From positions 1 through 63,268 of the forward strand of contig NZ_FQXD01000018.1 of the NCBI RefSeq assembly GCF_900129865.1: DNA of 63,268 nt. Reading direction: 5' to 3'. Below, piece after piece: positions 7,363 to 16,371 of this stretch; within the stretch, counting starts at the first letter, position 1; every line of letters starts with the position of its first letter. Source of the DNA: Virgibacillus chiguensis (GTDB lineage: Bacteria; Bacillota; Bacilli; Bacillales; Amphibacillaceae). The translations under genes and the position numbers were made by a program. The notes under the pieces were generated by a model that searched no databases, was not told where the DNA came from, and worked only from the letters and a program-made list of their open reading frames with translations.

Positions 7363-7953
7363 ATGAATCTGAGTAAAAAAGAAATACATATTATTGGTGA
7401 TAACGAATTCATTGATAATAAGCAGCTGTATTCCTATATTTATAAATCAATCCATGTAGCTACTAAGTTAAAGAAGGATGTCACCATCGCATTTTTGCAA
7501 GCGAATACAAATAATAAAGGGTTAATTTTCCACCCTATGTGGTTAGCGAAAATGTTAGTCATTGCAGATAGAAAGCCGTTTCCCCCTAAACAATCTTCCG
7601 TAAACTGCTTTATTGATGCTGTATCAGGCTATAGAGGGTTATTAACTAGCGATATGCGCATATCGAGACGTTTTGTAGATGAAAGTAAAGTAATAAGCCC
7701 AAAAATTAAAGCAGCATATGAAGTGGAAAAATATATAAAGGATGTACAAAGGACGCAAATTAACCGTTCTTATATTTTGAAAAAACCTAAACATAAAATT
7801 ATTCATTATTCATTGGTGTATTTACCTTTATGGAAAATTGATATAGATAGCGACTGTGTCTCTAATCCCTTGTTTTTAAATGCAAATACTGGAGAATCTG
7901 AAAAGTATTTAAGCAGTCAATGGGAAACAAATAGGTGGTTAAAAGTAAAATAG
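7363..7953 (+). CDS. hypothetical protein downstream of the symporter
   Basis: Unrecognised 196-residue protein, basic, with no signal peptide or membrane segment. It starts 12 bases after the symporter stop, with TGAGGTG upstream, so it is probably co-transcribed. Notable segments are IHIIGDNEFIDNKQLYSYIY at the N-terminus and ILKKPKHKIIHYSLVYLPLW towards the C-terminus. Cys residues are few and no catalytic motif stands out. Its position suggests a role linked to uptake or metabolism of the symporter substrate, but that is only context. Confidence 0.6.
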   Translation: MNLSKKEIHIIGDNEFIDNKQLYSYIYKSIHVATKLKKDVTIAFLQANTNNKGLIFHPMWLAKMLVIADRKPFPPKQSSVNCFIDAVSGYRGLLTSDMRISRRFVDESKVISPKIKAAYEVEKYIKDVQRTQINRSYILKKPKHKIIHYSLVYLPLWKIDIDSDCVSNPLFLNANTGESEKYLSSQWETNRWLKVK

Positions 7954-8314
7954 ATTAAAAATAAGTGGAGCTTTTCTATAAGGGGGGCATTTTTTTACTA
8001 GATTTTAATTAACTTGCTACTCTCGTTTGCCAAAATAATTACGATCAACTACAACGAGTGTAGAAATGTATGGTAATAATTGTGTCTTTCTAAGAAAAAG
8101 GGAGACCATTTTTTCCACTGTAGTACGTGTGGAATTTTGTAGTTTATAGTAGATGCTTGTCTAAAATAATCACATTTCACAAAAAGTCAATCTTGACATC
8201 ATGCTGAATTTTCGGTTTACTTAGAATAATAGGTAAAAAGTACAACTCTTTGAAAAGGTATAAGGAAGAGATGCGTTTACTTGTTGTAGTACAAATAAAA
8301 AGAAGGGGATGCTT
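7954..8314. other. non-coding gap upstream of the AGCS transporter
   Basis: No gene is visible. A weak hairpin-like purine/pyrimidine stretch followed by T7 at about 7990-7997 may end the upstream transcript. TTGACA at 8193-8198 with TTTACT 17 bases later is a possible promoter for the transporter. No glycine-riboswitch-like conserved core was recognised. Confidence 0.35.
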
Positions 8315-9670
8315 ATGGCGCAAATTGAAGAATTTTTAAGTCAAATGAGCAGTATTATATGGGGAATACCATTACTTGTACTGCTAGTAGGTACTGGAAT
8401 TTATTTAACAATTAGACTTGGTGCTTTGCAAGTGCGTTCGTTACCTTATGCGCTAAAGCTTGCATTTTCCAGAAGTCAGGATAAAGATTCAGAGGGAGAT
8501 ATTTCCCACTTTCAGGCATTAATGACTGCTTCGGCTGCAACGGTTGGTACAGGAAATATTGTTGGGGTAGCCACGGCGGTTGTGATGGGTGGACCTGGTG
8601 CTATCTTTTGGATGTGGTTAGCTGGATTTTTTGGCATGGCGACGAAGTATGGTGAGGCAATTTTAGCTGTAAAGTATCGTGTGAAAGATGCGAATGGAAA
8701 TATGGCTGGTGGTCCAATGTATTATTTGGAACACGGATTAAAACAGAAATGGCTCGGTGTTCTGTTTGCAGTATTTGGTTCTCTTGCAGCTTTTGGGATT
8801 GGTAATGGAACACAGTCTAAAGCTATTGCAGATTTAATGCATGATACATTTTCTGTTCCGTTTTGGGTCACTGGTATTGTGCTAGTTATCTTTGCTGGTA
8901 TGGTTATTTTAGGTGGTATTAAATGGATTGGACGGGTAACTGCATTTTTTGTGCCAATTATGGCATTATTTTATATTCTGGCTGGAATTATAGTTATGAT
9001 AATGAATATTAATCTTGTACCAGAAGCACTTGGAACGATTTTTACATTTGCGTTTACAGGGGAGGCTGCAACGGGTGGAGCTATTGGTGCAGCGATACGA
9101 TTTGGAATTGCCCGCGGTTTATTTTCCAATGAAGCAGGTTTAGGATCTGCTCCTATAGCTGCTGCAGCAGCTAAAACGGACTTACCTGGCAGACAAGCGC
9201 TCGTTTCCATGACGCAAGTTCTGATTGATACATTTATCGTTTGTTCCATTACGGGAATCACTATTGTCATGTCTGGTGATTGGCGAAATGGTTCCATTGA
9301 AGCAGGTGTGTTGACGTCTACAGCTTTTGAGACTTTACTTGGCGGAGCAGGCCCGTATATTATTACAATTGGATTATTGTTTTTTGCTACCTCGACAATT
9401 TTGGGATGGGGATATTATGGAGAAAAATGCTTCCAATACTTATTCAAAAATCCTATGGCAGTAAGAGCCTATCGTACAGTTTTCGTTCTTTTCATTTTTG
9501 TTGGTGCCACCGCTACCCTTGATGTAGTCTGGATGCTCGCCGATGTGTTGAATGGCTTAATGGCTGCACCGAACTTAATTGGTTTACTCGGTTTATCAGG
9601 GGTAATTATTTACGAAACCAAACGTTTCCAGAAAAAGGCCAAAGAAGAAAAGCAGAAAGTAGCTTCGTAG
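8315..9670 (+). CDS. AGCS-family sodium:alanine/glycine symporter
   Basis: 451-residue integral membrane protein of the alanine or glycine:cation symporter family (PF01235). Visible signatures are TIRLGALQVRSLPYALKLAF, the long GTGNIVGVATAVVMGGPGA segment, and GLFSNEAGLGSAPIAAAAAKT. Membrane segments run throughout, as expected for about 11 TMs. The ATG at 8315 is chosen because GGGG ends 6 bases before it; the ATG at 8309 abuts the ribosome binding site. Monocistronic, with a strong terminator downstream. Imports small neutral amino acids with Na+, consistent with a sodium-rich habitat. Confidence 0.9.
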   Translation: MAQIEEFLSQMSSIIWGIPLLVLLVGTGIYLTIRLGALQVRSLPYALKLAFSRSQDKDSEGDISHFQALMTASAATVGTGNIVGVATAVVMGGPGAIFWMWLAGFFGMATKYGEAILAVKYRVKDANGNMAGGPMYYLEHGLKQKWLGVLFAVFGSLAAFGIGNGTQSKAIADLMHDTFSVPFWVTGIVLVIFAGMVILGGIKWIGRVTAFFVPIMALFYILAGIIVMIMNINLVPEALGTIFTFAFTGEAATGGAIGAAIRFGIARGLFSNEAGLGSAPIAAAAAKTDLPGRQALVSMTQVLIDTFIVCSITGITIVMSGDWRNGSIEAGVLTSTAFETLLGGAGPYIITIGLLFFATSTILGWGYYGEKCFQYLFKNPMAVRAYRTVFVLFIFVGATATLDVVWMLADVLNGLMAAPNLIGLLGLSGVIIYETKRFQKKAKEEKQKVAS

Positions 9671-9707
9671 TTGCTTATCTACCAAAAAATTATTGCATAC
9701 AAGTTAC

Positions 9708-9757
9708 ATTGCATTTTGTTGTTAGATAGAGGTCTAACAACAAAATGCAATTTTTTT
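9708..9757 (+). terminator. strong rho-independent terminator of the AGCS gene
   Basis: A perfect 19-bp stem, ATTGCATTTTGTTGTTAGA (9708-9726) with its complement at 9733-9751, a 6-base loop and an immediate run of T. Confidence 0.92.
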
Positions 9758-9769
9758 ACACTAGTTCAT

Positions 9770-10358
9770 CGGAAACTCGCTCGCCCTTGCGCGGAAATCC
9801 GCTCATGTTCATCAGTAACTCGCTCGCCCTCGTGCGAAATTCGCTCATGCTCATCAGTAACTCGCTCGCCCTCGTGCAAAAATCGCTCATGTTCATCGGA
9901 AATTCGCTCGTCCTCGCGCGGAAATCGCTCATGCTCGTCAAAAATGCGCTCGCCCTTGCGCGGAAATCGCTCATGTTCATCAAAAACTCGCTCGCCCTCG
10001 TGCGAAATCCGCTCATGCTCGTCAGTAACTCGCTCTCCCTCGTGCGAAATCCGCTCATGCTCGTCAGTAACTCGCTCGCCCTCGCGCGGAAATCGCTCAT
10101 GTTCATCAGTAACTCGCTCGCCCTTGCCGGAAATCGCTCATGTTCATCGGAAACTCGCTCGCCCTCGCGCAAAAATCGCTCATGTTCGTCAAAAATGCGC
10201 TCGCCCTCGCGCAAAATTCGCTCATGTTCATCAGTAACTCGCTCGTCCTTGCGCGGAAATCGCTCATGTTCATCAAAAACTCGCTCGCCCTCGTGAGAAA
10301 TTCGCTCATGTTCATCAGTAACTCGCTCGTCCTTGCGCGGAAATCGCTCATGTTCGTC
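9770..10358. repeat. tandem array of about 14 copies of a 42-bp unit (two related 21-bp halves)
   Basis: The unit is roughly CAGTAACTCGCTCGCCCTCGT followed by a sister half-unit of the form GCGaAATtCGCTCATGtTCAT. Units vary at a few positions (CAGTAA/CGGAAA/CAAAAA starts; GCGCGG/GTGCGA/GCAAAA middles), and one unit is a base longer and one a base shorter. A partial 15th unit runs to about 10377. The block is far more GC-rich than its surroundings. Because 42 is a multiple of 3, several frames on both strands are open with 14-residue repeats, but none has a ribosome binding site, so I regard it as non-coding. Confidence 0.9.
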
Positions 10359-10420
10359 AAAAATGCGCTCACCCTCCACTCCGGCCACTTTTATTCCAAT
10401 ATAGGAATGTATAATTTTGT

Positions 10421-10524
10421 TAAATCGCTGAAGTTCAGCATAAATTCGCTTGAGTTTTATGGGAATTCGCTGAAGTTTACAAGATAGTTATTCGAAGTTC
10501 ACAATGAAGTCGCTGAAGTTCACA
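10421..10524. repeat. degenerate AT-rich continuation with 21-bp period
   Basis: Five units of about 21 bp share the core TTCGCTGAAGTTCACAA (10421, 10441, 10462, 10483 and 10504). They keep the CGCT word at the same phase as the 42-bp array, so they look like older or differently drifted copies of the same half-unit. Between the blocks, 10395-10414 carries a family A-like CCAATATAGGAATGTATAA. Confidence 0.7.
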
Positions 10525-10627
10525 ATTATCCACGAGTGGCTGGCTACACCTTATATCAATAATAAAGCAGTAGTGTATTATAATTCTACTATTTATGAGT
10601 TTGGCTTGAAATTTGAGAGGAGATTAG

Positions 10628-10669
10628 ATGAAAGTAGCTAAAAAGGAAGATTTTATAAATAGAAGGTGA
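10628..10669 (+). CDS. possible 13-residue leader ORF upstream of the BCCT gene
   Basis: The short ORF MKVAKKEDFINRR starts at an ATG 3 bases after an AGGAGATT ribosome binding site and ends 89 bases before the transporter. It is much too short to judge by content; it may be a leader peptide or the remnant of a lost gene. Low confidence. Confidence 0.25.
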   Translation: MKVAKKEDFINRR

Positions 10670-10758
10670 AGAACAGGATCTCCAAGTATAGAATAGCGTG
10701 GGATAAGAAAAACTAACATCTAGTTGCATGCATGATTTTCCTTAGGAGGTCTTAGCTT

Positions 10759-12240
10759 ATGAAAAAAGTAACGCTTGTTTTTTGGGTTACGTTAGCGATT
10801 ACTGCTGCGTTGTCTGTATTGGGAGCAGTCCTGCCAGATAAGTTTGAACAAATTTCAAGCATGGTTATGCGCTTTATATCGAATCATTTTGGGTGGTACT
10901 ATTTATTAATTGTAACACTGTTTGTGGTGTTTTGCGTTTACCTTGTGTTTAGTAAATATGGAAAAATAACGCTTGGTAAAGTTGGTGAAAAACCGGAATT
11001 CAGTTATCTGTCTTGGTTCGCCATGCTTTTTAGTGCGGGAATGGGGATTGGGCTTGTGTTTTATGGTGTTGCCTCACCTGTTTCTCATTATATGAAAACT
11101 CCCCCGATGGCAGAGCCTGGTACTAGAGAGGCTTTTGAAGATGCGCTTCGTGTTACTTTTTTTCACTATGGTATTCATGCATGGGCAATTTATGCATTAA
11201 TTGGTTTAGTGCTCGCTTACTTTATGTTTCGTCATGAAAAGCCAGGGTTAATAAGTTCGTCGCTGGAATCGTTGTTTGGTGATAAAATGACAGGGCCTTT
11301 AGGAAAAACGGTGGATATAATTGCTGTTTTTGCTACGGTTGTGGGAGTAGCTACGACACTTGGGTTTGGTGCTACGCAAATCAATGGTGGTATTGCTTAT
11401 TTATTCGATATCCCAATTTCATTTTCGGTGCAATTTATAATTATTTTGATTGTGACTGTTTTATTTATGATATCCACGTATACTGGCTTAAGTAAAGGGA
11501 TACGTTACTTAAGTAATGCGAATATGGGATTGGGAGCAGTACTGTTTTTGGCAACTTTAATTCTTGGACCGACATTATATATTTTTAATTCGTTTACAGA
11601 CACGATTGGCTTATATATACAGCAATTGCCTTCTGAAAGTTTTCGTCTATCTCCGCATAATGAAGAAGAGCGAGCATGGGTTATGAACTGGACGGTATTT
11701 TTTTGGGCATGGTGGATTGCTTGGGCGCCATTTGTTGGAATCTTTATTGCTAGAGTATCTAGAGGGCGAACCATTAGAGAGTTTGTGTCAGGTGTGTTAA
11801 TTGTACCTTCAGTAGTCGGCTTTCTTTGGTTTTCAGCATTCGGTGTCTCAGGGATGGATGCACAGAATAAGGGTGCTAATATAGCAGCACTTCCGGATGA
11901 ACAAGCTTTATTTGGGTTGTTTGACCAAATGCCTTTAAGTATGATTTTGTCATTACTCGGCATTTTGCTTATTAGCACCTTTTTTATTACGTCTGCTGAT
12001 TCCGCAACCTTTGTTTTAGCGATGCAGACAACGAATGGATCGATGACACCACCGACAGCAGTAAAGTTTGCTTGGGGAATTGCACAATCTTCTATAGCTG
12101 CTGTATTGTTATATACGGGTGGTTTACAAGCATTGCAGAATGCACTTATTTCCGCCGCCTTGCCATTTTCGTTTATTATGCTATTGATGATTGTTTCTTT
12201 TTATAAAGCACTAAGGAAAGACAAAGGAAGAAATCAGTAG
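10759..12240 (+). CDS. BCCT-family glycine betaine/choline/carnitine transporter
   Basis: 493-residue transporter with 12 expected TMs. Family landmarks are GMGIGLVFYGVASPVSHYM, with the substrate-path glycines, and the Trp-rich WTVFFWAWWIAWAPFVGIFIARVSRG in TM8. AGGAGG lies 9 bases before the ATG. It imports preformed osmoprotectant or choline by ion symport, so it can feed the gbsAB pathway encoded at 56596-59364. It lacks a long C-terminal extension of the BetP type. Substrate preference cannot be decided from sequence alone. Confidence 0.9.
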   Translation: MKKVTLVFWVTLAITAALSVLGAVLPDKFEQISSMVMRFISNHFGWYYLLIVTLFVVFCVYLVFSKYGKITLGKVGEKPEFSYLSWFAMLFSAGMGIGLVFYGVASPVSHYMKTPPMAEPGTREAFEDALRVTFFHYGIHAWAIYALIGLVLAYFMFRHEKPGLISSSLESLFGDKMTGPLGKTVDIIAVFATVVGVATTLGFGATQINGGIAYLFDIPISFSVQFIIILIVTVLFMISTYTGLSKGIRYLSNANMGLGAVLFLATLILGPTLYIFNSFTDTIGLYIQQLPSESFRLSPHNEEERAWVMNWTVFFWAWWIAWAPFVGIFIARVSRGRTIREFVSGVLIVPSVVGFLWFSAFGVSGMDAQNKGANIAALPDEQALFGLFDQMPLSMILSLLGILLISTFFITSADSATFVLAMQTTNGSMTPPTAVKFAWGIAQSSIAAVLLYTGGLQALQNALISAALPFSFIMLLMIVSFYKALRKDKGRNQ

Positions 12241-12324
12241 AAAAAATTTTATTCTAAAAAACTTCGCTATCACCATGATGATGACCAACGTTTCATTTAT
12301 AAAATATTTTCCTATAGTAGAATA

Positions 12325-12355
12325 AGCCTGCTTGTAGTCATAAAACAAGCAGGCT
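12325..12355. terminator. hairpin between convergent genes
   Basis: AGCCTGCTTGT (12325-12335) pairs perfectly with ACAAGCAGGCT (12345-12355). It lies between the + strand BCCT gene and the - strand operon and probably serves both, although neither side has a long T run. The reverse complement of the preceding 12308-12322 reads TTCTACTATAGGAAA, a family A word. Confidence 0.65.
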
Positions 12356-12365
12356 ATTCCTCCCT

Positions 12366-14264
12366 TTATCGAAACAAATCTAAAAAGCGTTCCCAGATGC
12401 CTTTTTCTTCTTCTGTTTGTTCAGGTGCTTCTTGCTCTGGGATTTCAATGCTTTCTGTTTGCAGGACAAACTGTACGACTTCTACCTGTTCATTTTTGTC
12501 GGAAATGAAAGAGCTTGGTTTGTAGTCGGAGTTATCATATTCTTCCATCATTTCCTCGGTTTCTTGTTCGATTTGACCTGGTAAATTACTCGTAGCTTCT
12601 CGTAGCTCTTTTGTACCGGCATATAAATCACCGATGCCATTACTTGTGCTTCTCGTTCCTTTTGCTAACTCTTGTATACCGGTATCCAAATCTTGATAGG
12701 AAGTAGCTAATTCCTCTACGCCATTTGTGTAGTCCACTAATCCATTATGAAATGTTTCGTATTCATCATTAAATGTTGCAACCCCTTCTTGAATTTGCTC
12801 CATCATGTCCAGTTGATTCATGGACTTCAATGTTTGCTCCATCTCCGTAGCCATTTGCTTTAAGTTTTTTGCCATCTCCGTTGTTGCGCTAGAGGATTGT
12901 TCCAATGCTACAGTTACGCCGTCGAATGCACTTGTTACTTGGTTATAGGTTTCTTTAGCGACGTTTGCTGCCCGATACGTATTTATTAATTGGTCAATAA
13001 CCTCTTGGTCGGCGTTGCTATTTTTTAATTCGTTTATTTGCGCTTCAGTAATTCCATCGGACGGAATGGCATGCATTGCTTTATCTAATTGACCTTTTGC
13101 TTGATGATAATTCTGTTTCAGATTATCCGTAGCTTTTGTCGATTCTTCCAATCCATTTGCAATTTCTCGTAAATGGGCTGGTAACGCTTGAATAGCGCTG
13201 AGATCTATATTACTCGTACTTTGTTGTACCGTTTGGTTCATGGTGTGTAATGCCTCTTTAATAGATGCAGAACCGCTTACTAATTCATCAGATGACTGGT
13301 TTAATTCATTTATGCCGTTTTTGTAATCTGTGGAACCATCACGAATTCCTTGTGCACCTTTATTTAGCTCCGAAACGCCTGTTTTTAAATCACCAACACC
13401 TGCATGTATGTCACGTATTGCATGTGCTAGTTCCTGCATTTCCCCAGTGACACCACTTGTATCAGGGCTCTCGATGGACATGGAATAGGGTGCTGCATTT
13501 ATTTCGATGGGATCCATTTCAAACTCAGACACGTCGGTTGAAATAATAAAATCTTCTTCCTGTTCTGGCATGACGGTAAAATTGACTTGTTTATTTTCAC
13601 CTGCATTTGCTTTTGTTCCTTCTGGAGCTTGAATATTATCAAACTTTGTTGGATCTAGCGTTACGGCAATTTGTAATAAATAATTGTTAAAAAATTCTGG
13701 ATCTACGTCCTCATTCCTGGAAGTGGAAATTTGTATTTCTAGCGCACCACTTTTACCTGCTAATTCCTCGGCGTGTATTTCCTTACCATCCAGGATATAG
13801 GTGATCGAAATATCCCAAGGAAGTGGTTTGTTTGGCATATTTCCTTGGTAATAAAATTCCTTCTCTTCCTCGGCTTGAAATTGGATTTTGTTGCCGTTTT
13901 TATCTATATCTAGTAAGTTTGTCAAGTTACGGACAGAACTGTACGCTCCATAATCAATTATTTTGCCGGGCTTCGTTACTTGAAATGTATTGACAACATA
14001 CATTTCTTCCAGTTGCCCATTGGCTCGCATATTACCGTAAATGACTTCATCTTTTGTCTCGTATTCGCCTTTGTCTGTAGAACTTTTTGATTCTTTTTCT
14101 GCTGGATCATCATTTGCTAAAACGGCAGAAGGAAGAAACGCCACTACAAGCATAAAAATGAACAGCAGTAGACTTATTTTCTTCACAATTGGAAAGGTAG
14201 AAGTCAAGCCATGGGTTTTACCATTAGTCTTCGACGATAAACCAGCTTTTTTTAATAGGCGCAT
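12366..14264 (-). CDS. YhgE/heptad-repeat exported protein, partner of an MMPL exporter
   Basis: 632 residues. An N-terminal membrane segment (about 28-48, LLLFIFMLVVAFLPSAVLA) is followed by a large extracellular part. From about residue 270 to 590 there are repeated heptads of the form LxxGVxxLxxGxxxLxxG, as in YhgE/Pip-type proteins, and an acidic tail ends ERFLDLFR. The ATG at 14264 (MRLLKKAG) is preferred because GGGGAGTGA precedes it and the MMPL stop is only a few bases upstream; the longer frame to 14312 would overlap the MMPL gene. Likely acts with that exporter at the cell surface. Confidence 0.75.
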   Translation of the reverse strand: MRLLKKAGLSSKTNGKTHGLTSTFPIVKKISLLLFIFMLVVAFLPSAVLANDDPAEKESKSSTDKGEYETKDEVIYGNMRANGQLEEMYVVNTFQVTKPGKIIDYGAYSSVRNLTNLLDIDKNGNKIQFQAEEEKEFYYQGNMPNKPLPWDISITYILDGKEIHAEELAGKSGALEIQISTSRNEDVDPEFFNNYLLQIAVTLDPTKFDNIQAPEGTKANAGENKQVNFTVMPEQEEDFIISTDVSEFEMDPIEINAAPYSMSIESPDTSGVTGEMQELAHAIRDIHAGVGDLKTGVSELNKGAQGIRDGSTDYKNGINELNQSSDELVSGSASIKEALHTMNQTVQQSTSNIDLSAIQALPAHLREIANGLEESTKATDNLKQNYHQAKGQLDKAMHAIPSDGITEAQINELKNSNADQEVIDQLINTYRAANVAKETYNQVTSAFDGVTVALEQSSSATTEMAKNLKQMATEMEQTLKSMNQLDMMEQIQEGVATFNDEYETFHNGLVDYTNGVEELATSYQDLDTGIQELAKGTRSTSNGIGDLYAGTKELREATSNLPGQIEQETEEMMEEYDNSDYKPSSFISDKNEQVEVVQFVLQTESIEIPEQEAPEQTEEEKGIWERFLDLFR

Positions 14265-14268
14265 CGTA

Positions 14269-16323
14269 TCACTCCCCTTTGTAAAAGTTTGCTTTCCATG
14301 TTGTTTTTTCAATAACGCGGTCTAGTAGGCTTAGCAGTGCAGGTAATACTAACACGACCATGATGAATGCGAGCAACGCACCTCTTCCTAATAAAAGTCC
14401 GATAGAAGCAACAATTTGGTTGGACGAGGTCAGCCATAGAATAAATCCTACACTAGATAAAATCGAAGCAGATACACCGATGGAAAATATTTTCTCATCT
14501 ATTGTTTTCTTCATGGCTGGTAATGTATGCATTTCTTTGCGATTTTCTTTATACGCTTCTGTTAAAAGAATAGCATAGTCTACTGTCGCTGCGAGTTGTA
14601 CGGTACTGATAATCAAATATCCCACATAAACGAGTGGCGTATTTGTGAAATAGGGAATTGATAAATTGATCCAGACAGCTGATTGAATTGTGACTAATAA
14701 AACAACCGGAAAAGAGAGCGACCGGAAAGTAATGAGTAGCACAATAGCAATGGCTATTACAGTTAACAGGTTAACCACTGTATTATCCTTTTTAACTACG
14801 TGCTTCATATCATATAAGGTGACGCTTTCCCCTAATATGTGGTAATCGTCTTCATAGTAATCCGAGGTAAGTGATTGAATTTCATTAATAAAACTAAACG
14901 TTGCCTCCCCTTCCGTATCTACGGTCGTATTAACGATGATTCGACTGTAATTCTCAGAAAAGAATGGTTCTGTTACGGATTCACCTAAGTAGTCAGGGGG
15001 TATTGCCGGGCCAATCGCATCCACATAAGATACAGTGCTTTTTACCTCTGGAAAATTTTTCAGTTCTTGCACAAAATGCTCTTCTTTTGCGATATCGCCT
15101 TTTGGAAGTAGTAAAACCATCGGTGTATGTTTTCCAAATACTTCTTCAATAGCTGCTTCGTCGTTATATGCTCTTGACGCTTCAGGTTGTTCGCCAATGC
15201 CATATAAAAAATTGGTTTGGCTTTGACCTAAGAAGGCTGGCACAATGAAGATTAATAAAACAATTAGTGCTGGTACACGAAATTTGATTAATGTTTTTTC
15301 AACATTTCGTATACTTGGTAGTAATTGTTTGTGCTCGGTTTTATCAATCCAATGGTAGAACATCAACGTTAAAGCAGGGAGAAATACCATAACACTAATA
15401 AAGCTAAGGGCAATTCCTTTCACCAAATTAAGACCTAGATCTGCTCCAATTTCGAAGTCCATAAAGGTTAAGGCGATAAAGCCAAAAAATGTAGTGGAAG
15501 CACTCGCTGCAATTGCTGGGAACGAGCGTTTCATCGCCAGTTTCATAGCTTGAGCCGGTGTGTCTGTTTGCTTACGATAATCCCCAAAGCTATGCAGTAA
15601 AAATATCGCATAATCAAGCGAAACCGCTAACTGCAATATAGGGGCAACGGATTGGGTGATAAAAGATATTTCCCCAATAAATATATTGGTTCCTAAGTTA
15701 ATAATGACAGAAACGCCGATTGCGGTTAGGAAAAAAACGGGTTCTGCCCAGGATCTTGTCGATAGAATAAGAATAATGATAATAATTGGTATGAGTAATG
15801 CGGCCGCATACATTGTTTCTTTCCCCGTCATTTTTTGTGAGGTTGCTGTATCCAAGGCTTCTCCAGCCATAGCATTCTCTTTCCCAATTAATTCATAAAT
15901 TTCATCGGTCGTTTCCACTTCTTTTCCTTCTTCAATATGGAAAGAAAATAACGCATTTCCATCTGTATAATAGGAATCAACCGTATCTTTATCCGCCATT
16001 TCAATCGGTGTTTTCGTATCAATTGCATCATCTAGCCACGTAACTTCGGAAACACCATCTATTGCTTTTAAATCTTGCTTGAATTCGAAGGCTTCTTGAA
16101 TTTCTATATCCTTCATCATGACGCGTGTATTAGCTACAGCACCATCAAATTCTTCTTCCATTGTTTCCATGGCAATGGTTGAAGGGGAGTCTTTTGGCAG
16201 ATAATCAACCATGCTATAATTTATGGAAACTGTAAATTGTGCAAGTGCACTCATGATAGCTAGTGTAATAAACGTGATAACGACGGCTTTTTTATGTCTG
16301 ATAATTTTTGTTATCCAATCAAT
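14269..16323 (-). CDS. MMPL/RND-family exporter, start region disturbed
   Basis: RND-superfamily transporter with two repeats of an extracellular loop plus six TMs (GKETMYAAALLIPIIIIILI and ATVDYAILLTEAYKENRKEM mark the two SSD-like blocks). Possible substrates are lipids, drugs or surface polymers. The first ATG in frame is 16254, but that would cut TM1; the frame stays open to 16326 and reads DWITKIIRHKKAVVITFITLA. A GATT tandem duplication at 16317-16324 puts the likely original start (ATG 16336 or GTG 16333) out of frame. An ATT at 16323, spaced 6 bases after GGTGA, is the only good in-frame candidate. Coupled to the gene at 12366. Confidence 0.75.
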   Translation of the reverse strand: MDWITKIIRHKKAVVITFITLAIMSALAQFTVSINYSMVDYLPKDSPSTIAMETMEEEFDGAVANTRVMMKDIEIQEAFEFKQDLKAIDGVSEVTWLDDAIDTKTPIEMADKDTVDSYYTDGNALFSFHIEEGKEVETTDEIYELIGKENAMAGEALDTATSQKMTGKETMYAAALLIPIIIIILILSTRSWAEPVFFLTAIGVSVIINLGTNIFIGEISFITQSVAPILQLAVSLDYAIFLLHSFGDYRKQTDTPAQAMKLAMKRSFPAIAASASTTFFGFIALTFMDFEIGADLGLNLVKGIALSFISVMVFLPALTLMFYHWIDKTEHKQLLPSIRNVEKTLIKFRVPALIVLLIFIVPAFLGQSQTNFLYGIGEQPEASRAYNDEAAIEEVFGKHTPMVLLLPKGDIAKEEHFVQELKNFPEVKSTVSYVDAIGPAIPPDYLGESVTEPFFSENYSRIIVNTTVDTEGEATFSFINEIQSLTSDYYEDDYHILGESVTLYDMKHVVKKDNTVVNLLTVIAIAIVLLITFRSLSFPVVLLVTIQSAVWINLSIPYFTNTPLVYVGYLIISTVQLAATVDYAILLTEAYKENRKEMHTLPAMKKTIDEKIFSIGVSASILSSVGFILWLTSSNQIVASIGLLLGRGALLAFIMVVLVLPALLSLLDRVIEKTTWKANFYKGE

Positions 16324-16324
16324 C
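16317..16324 (-). other. 4-bp tandem duplication (GATTGATT) at the exporter start
   Basis: Minus strand reads ATGGTGAACACC-GATT-GATTGG. Removing one GATT gives an uninterrupted frame from ATG 16336 or GTG 16333 into DWITKIIRHKK, so the duplication probably caused a frameshift at codon 4-5. Confidence 0.6.
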
Positions 16325-16371
16325 GGTGTTCACCATCCCTTGCGTATATAATTGAAAGCCTCTATTATTAT

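Noticed and set aside
7954-8314. Riboswitch upstream of the AGCS alanine/glycine transporter
   Set aside because: No conserved glycine-aptamer core or expression-platform hairpin could be recognised.
9671-10487. Several long overlapping ORFs on both strands with 14-residue repeats (e.g. minus strand MSDFRARASELL...)
   Set aside because: They arise because the 42-bp unit is a multiple of three and free of stops in several frames; no ribosome binding site, no conserved domain, and the frames contradict one another.
10421-10524. Possible CRISPR array from regular repeats
   Set aside because: Units are directly contiguous 21/42-bp tandem repeats without unique spacers, and no cas genes are present.
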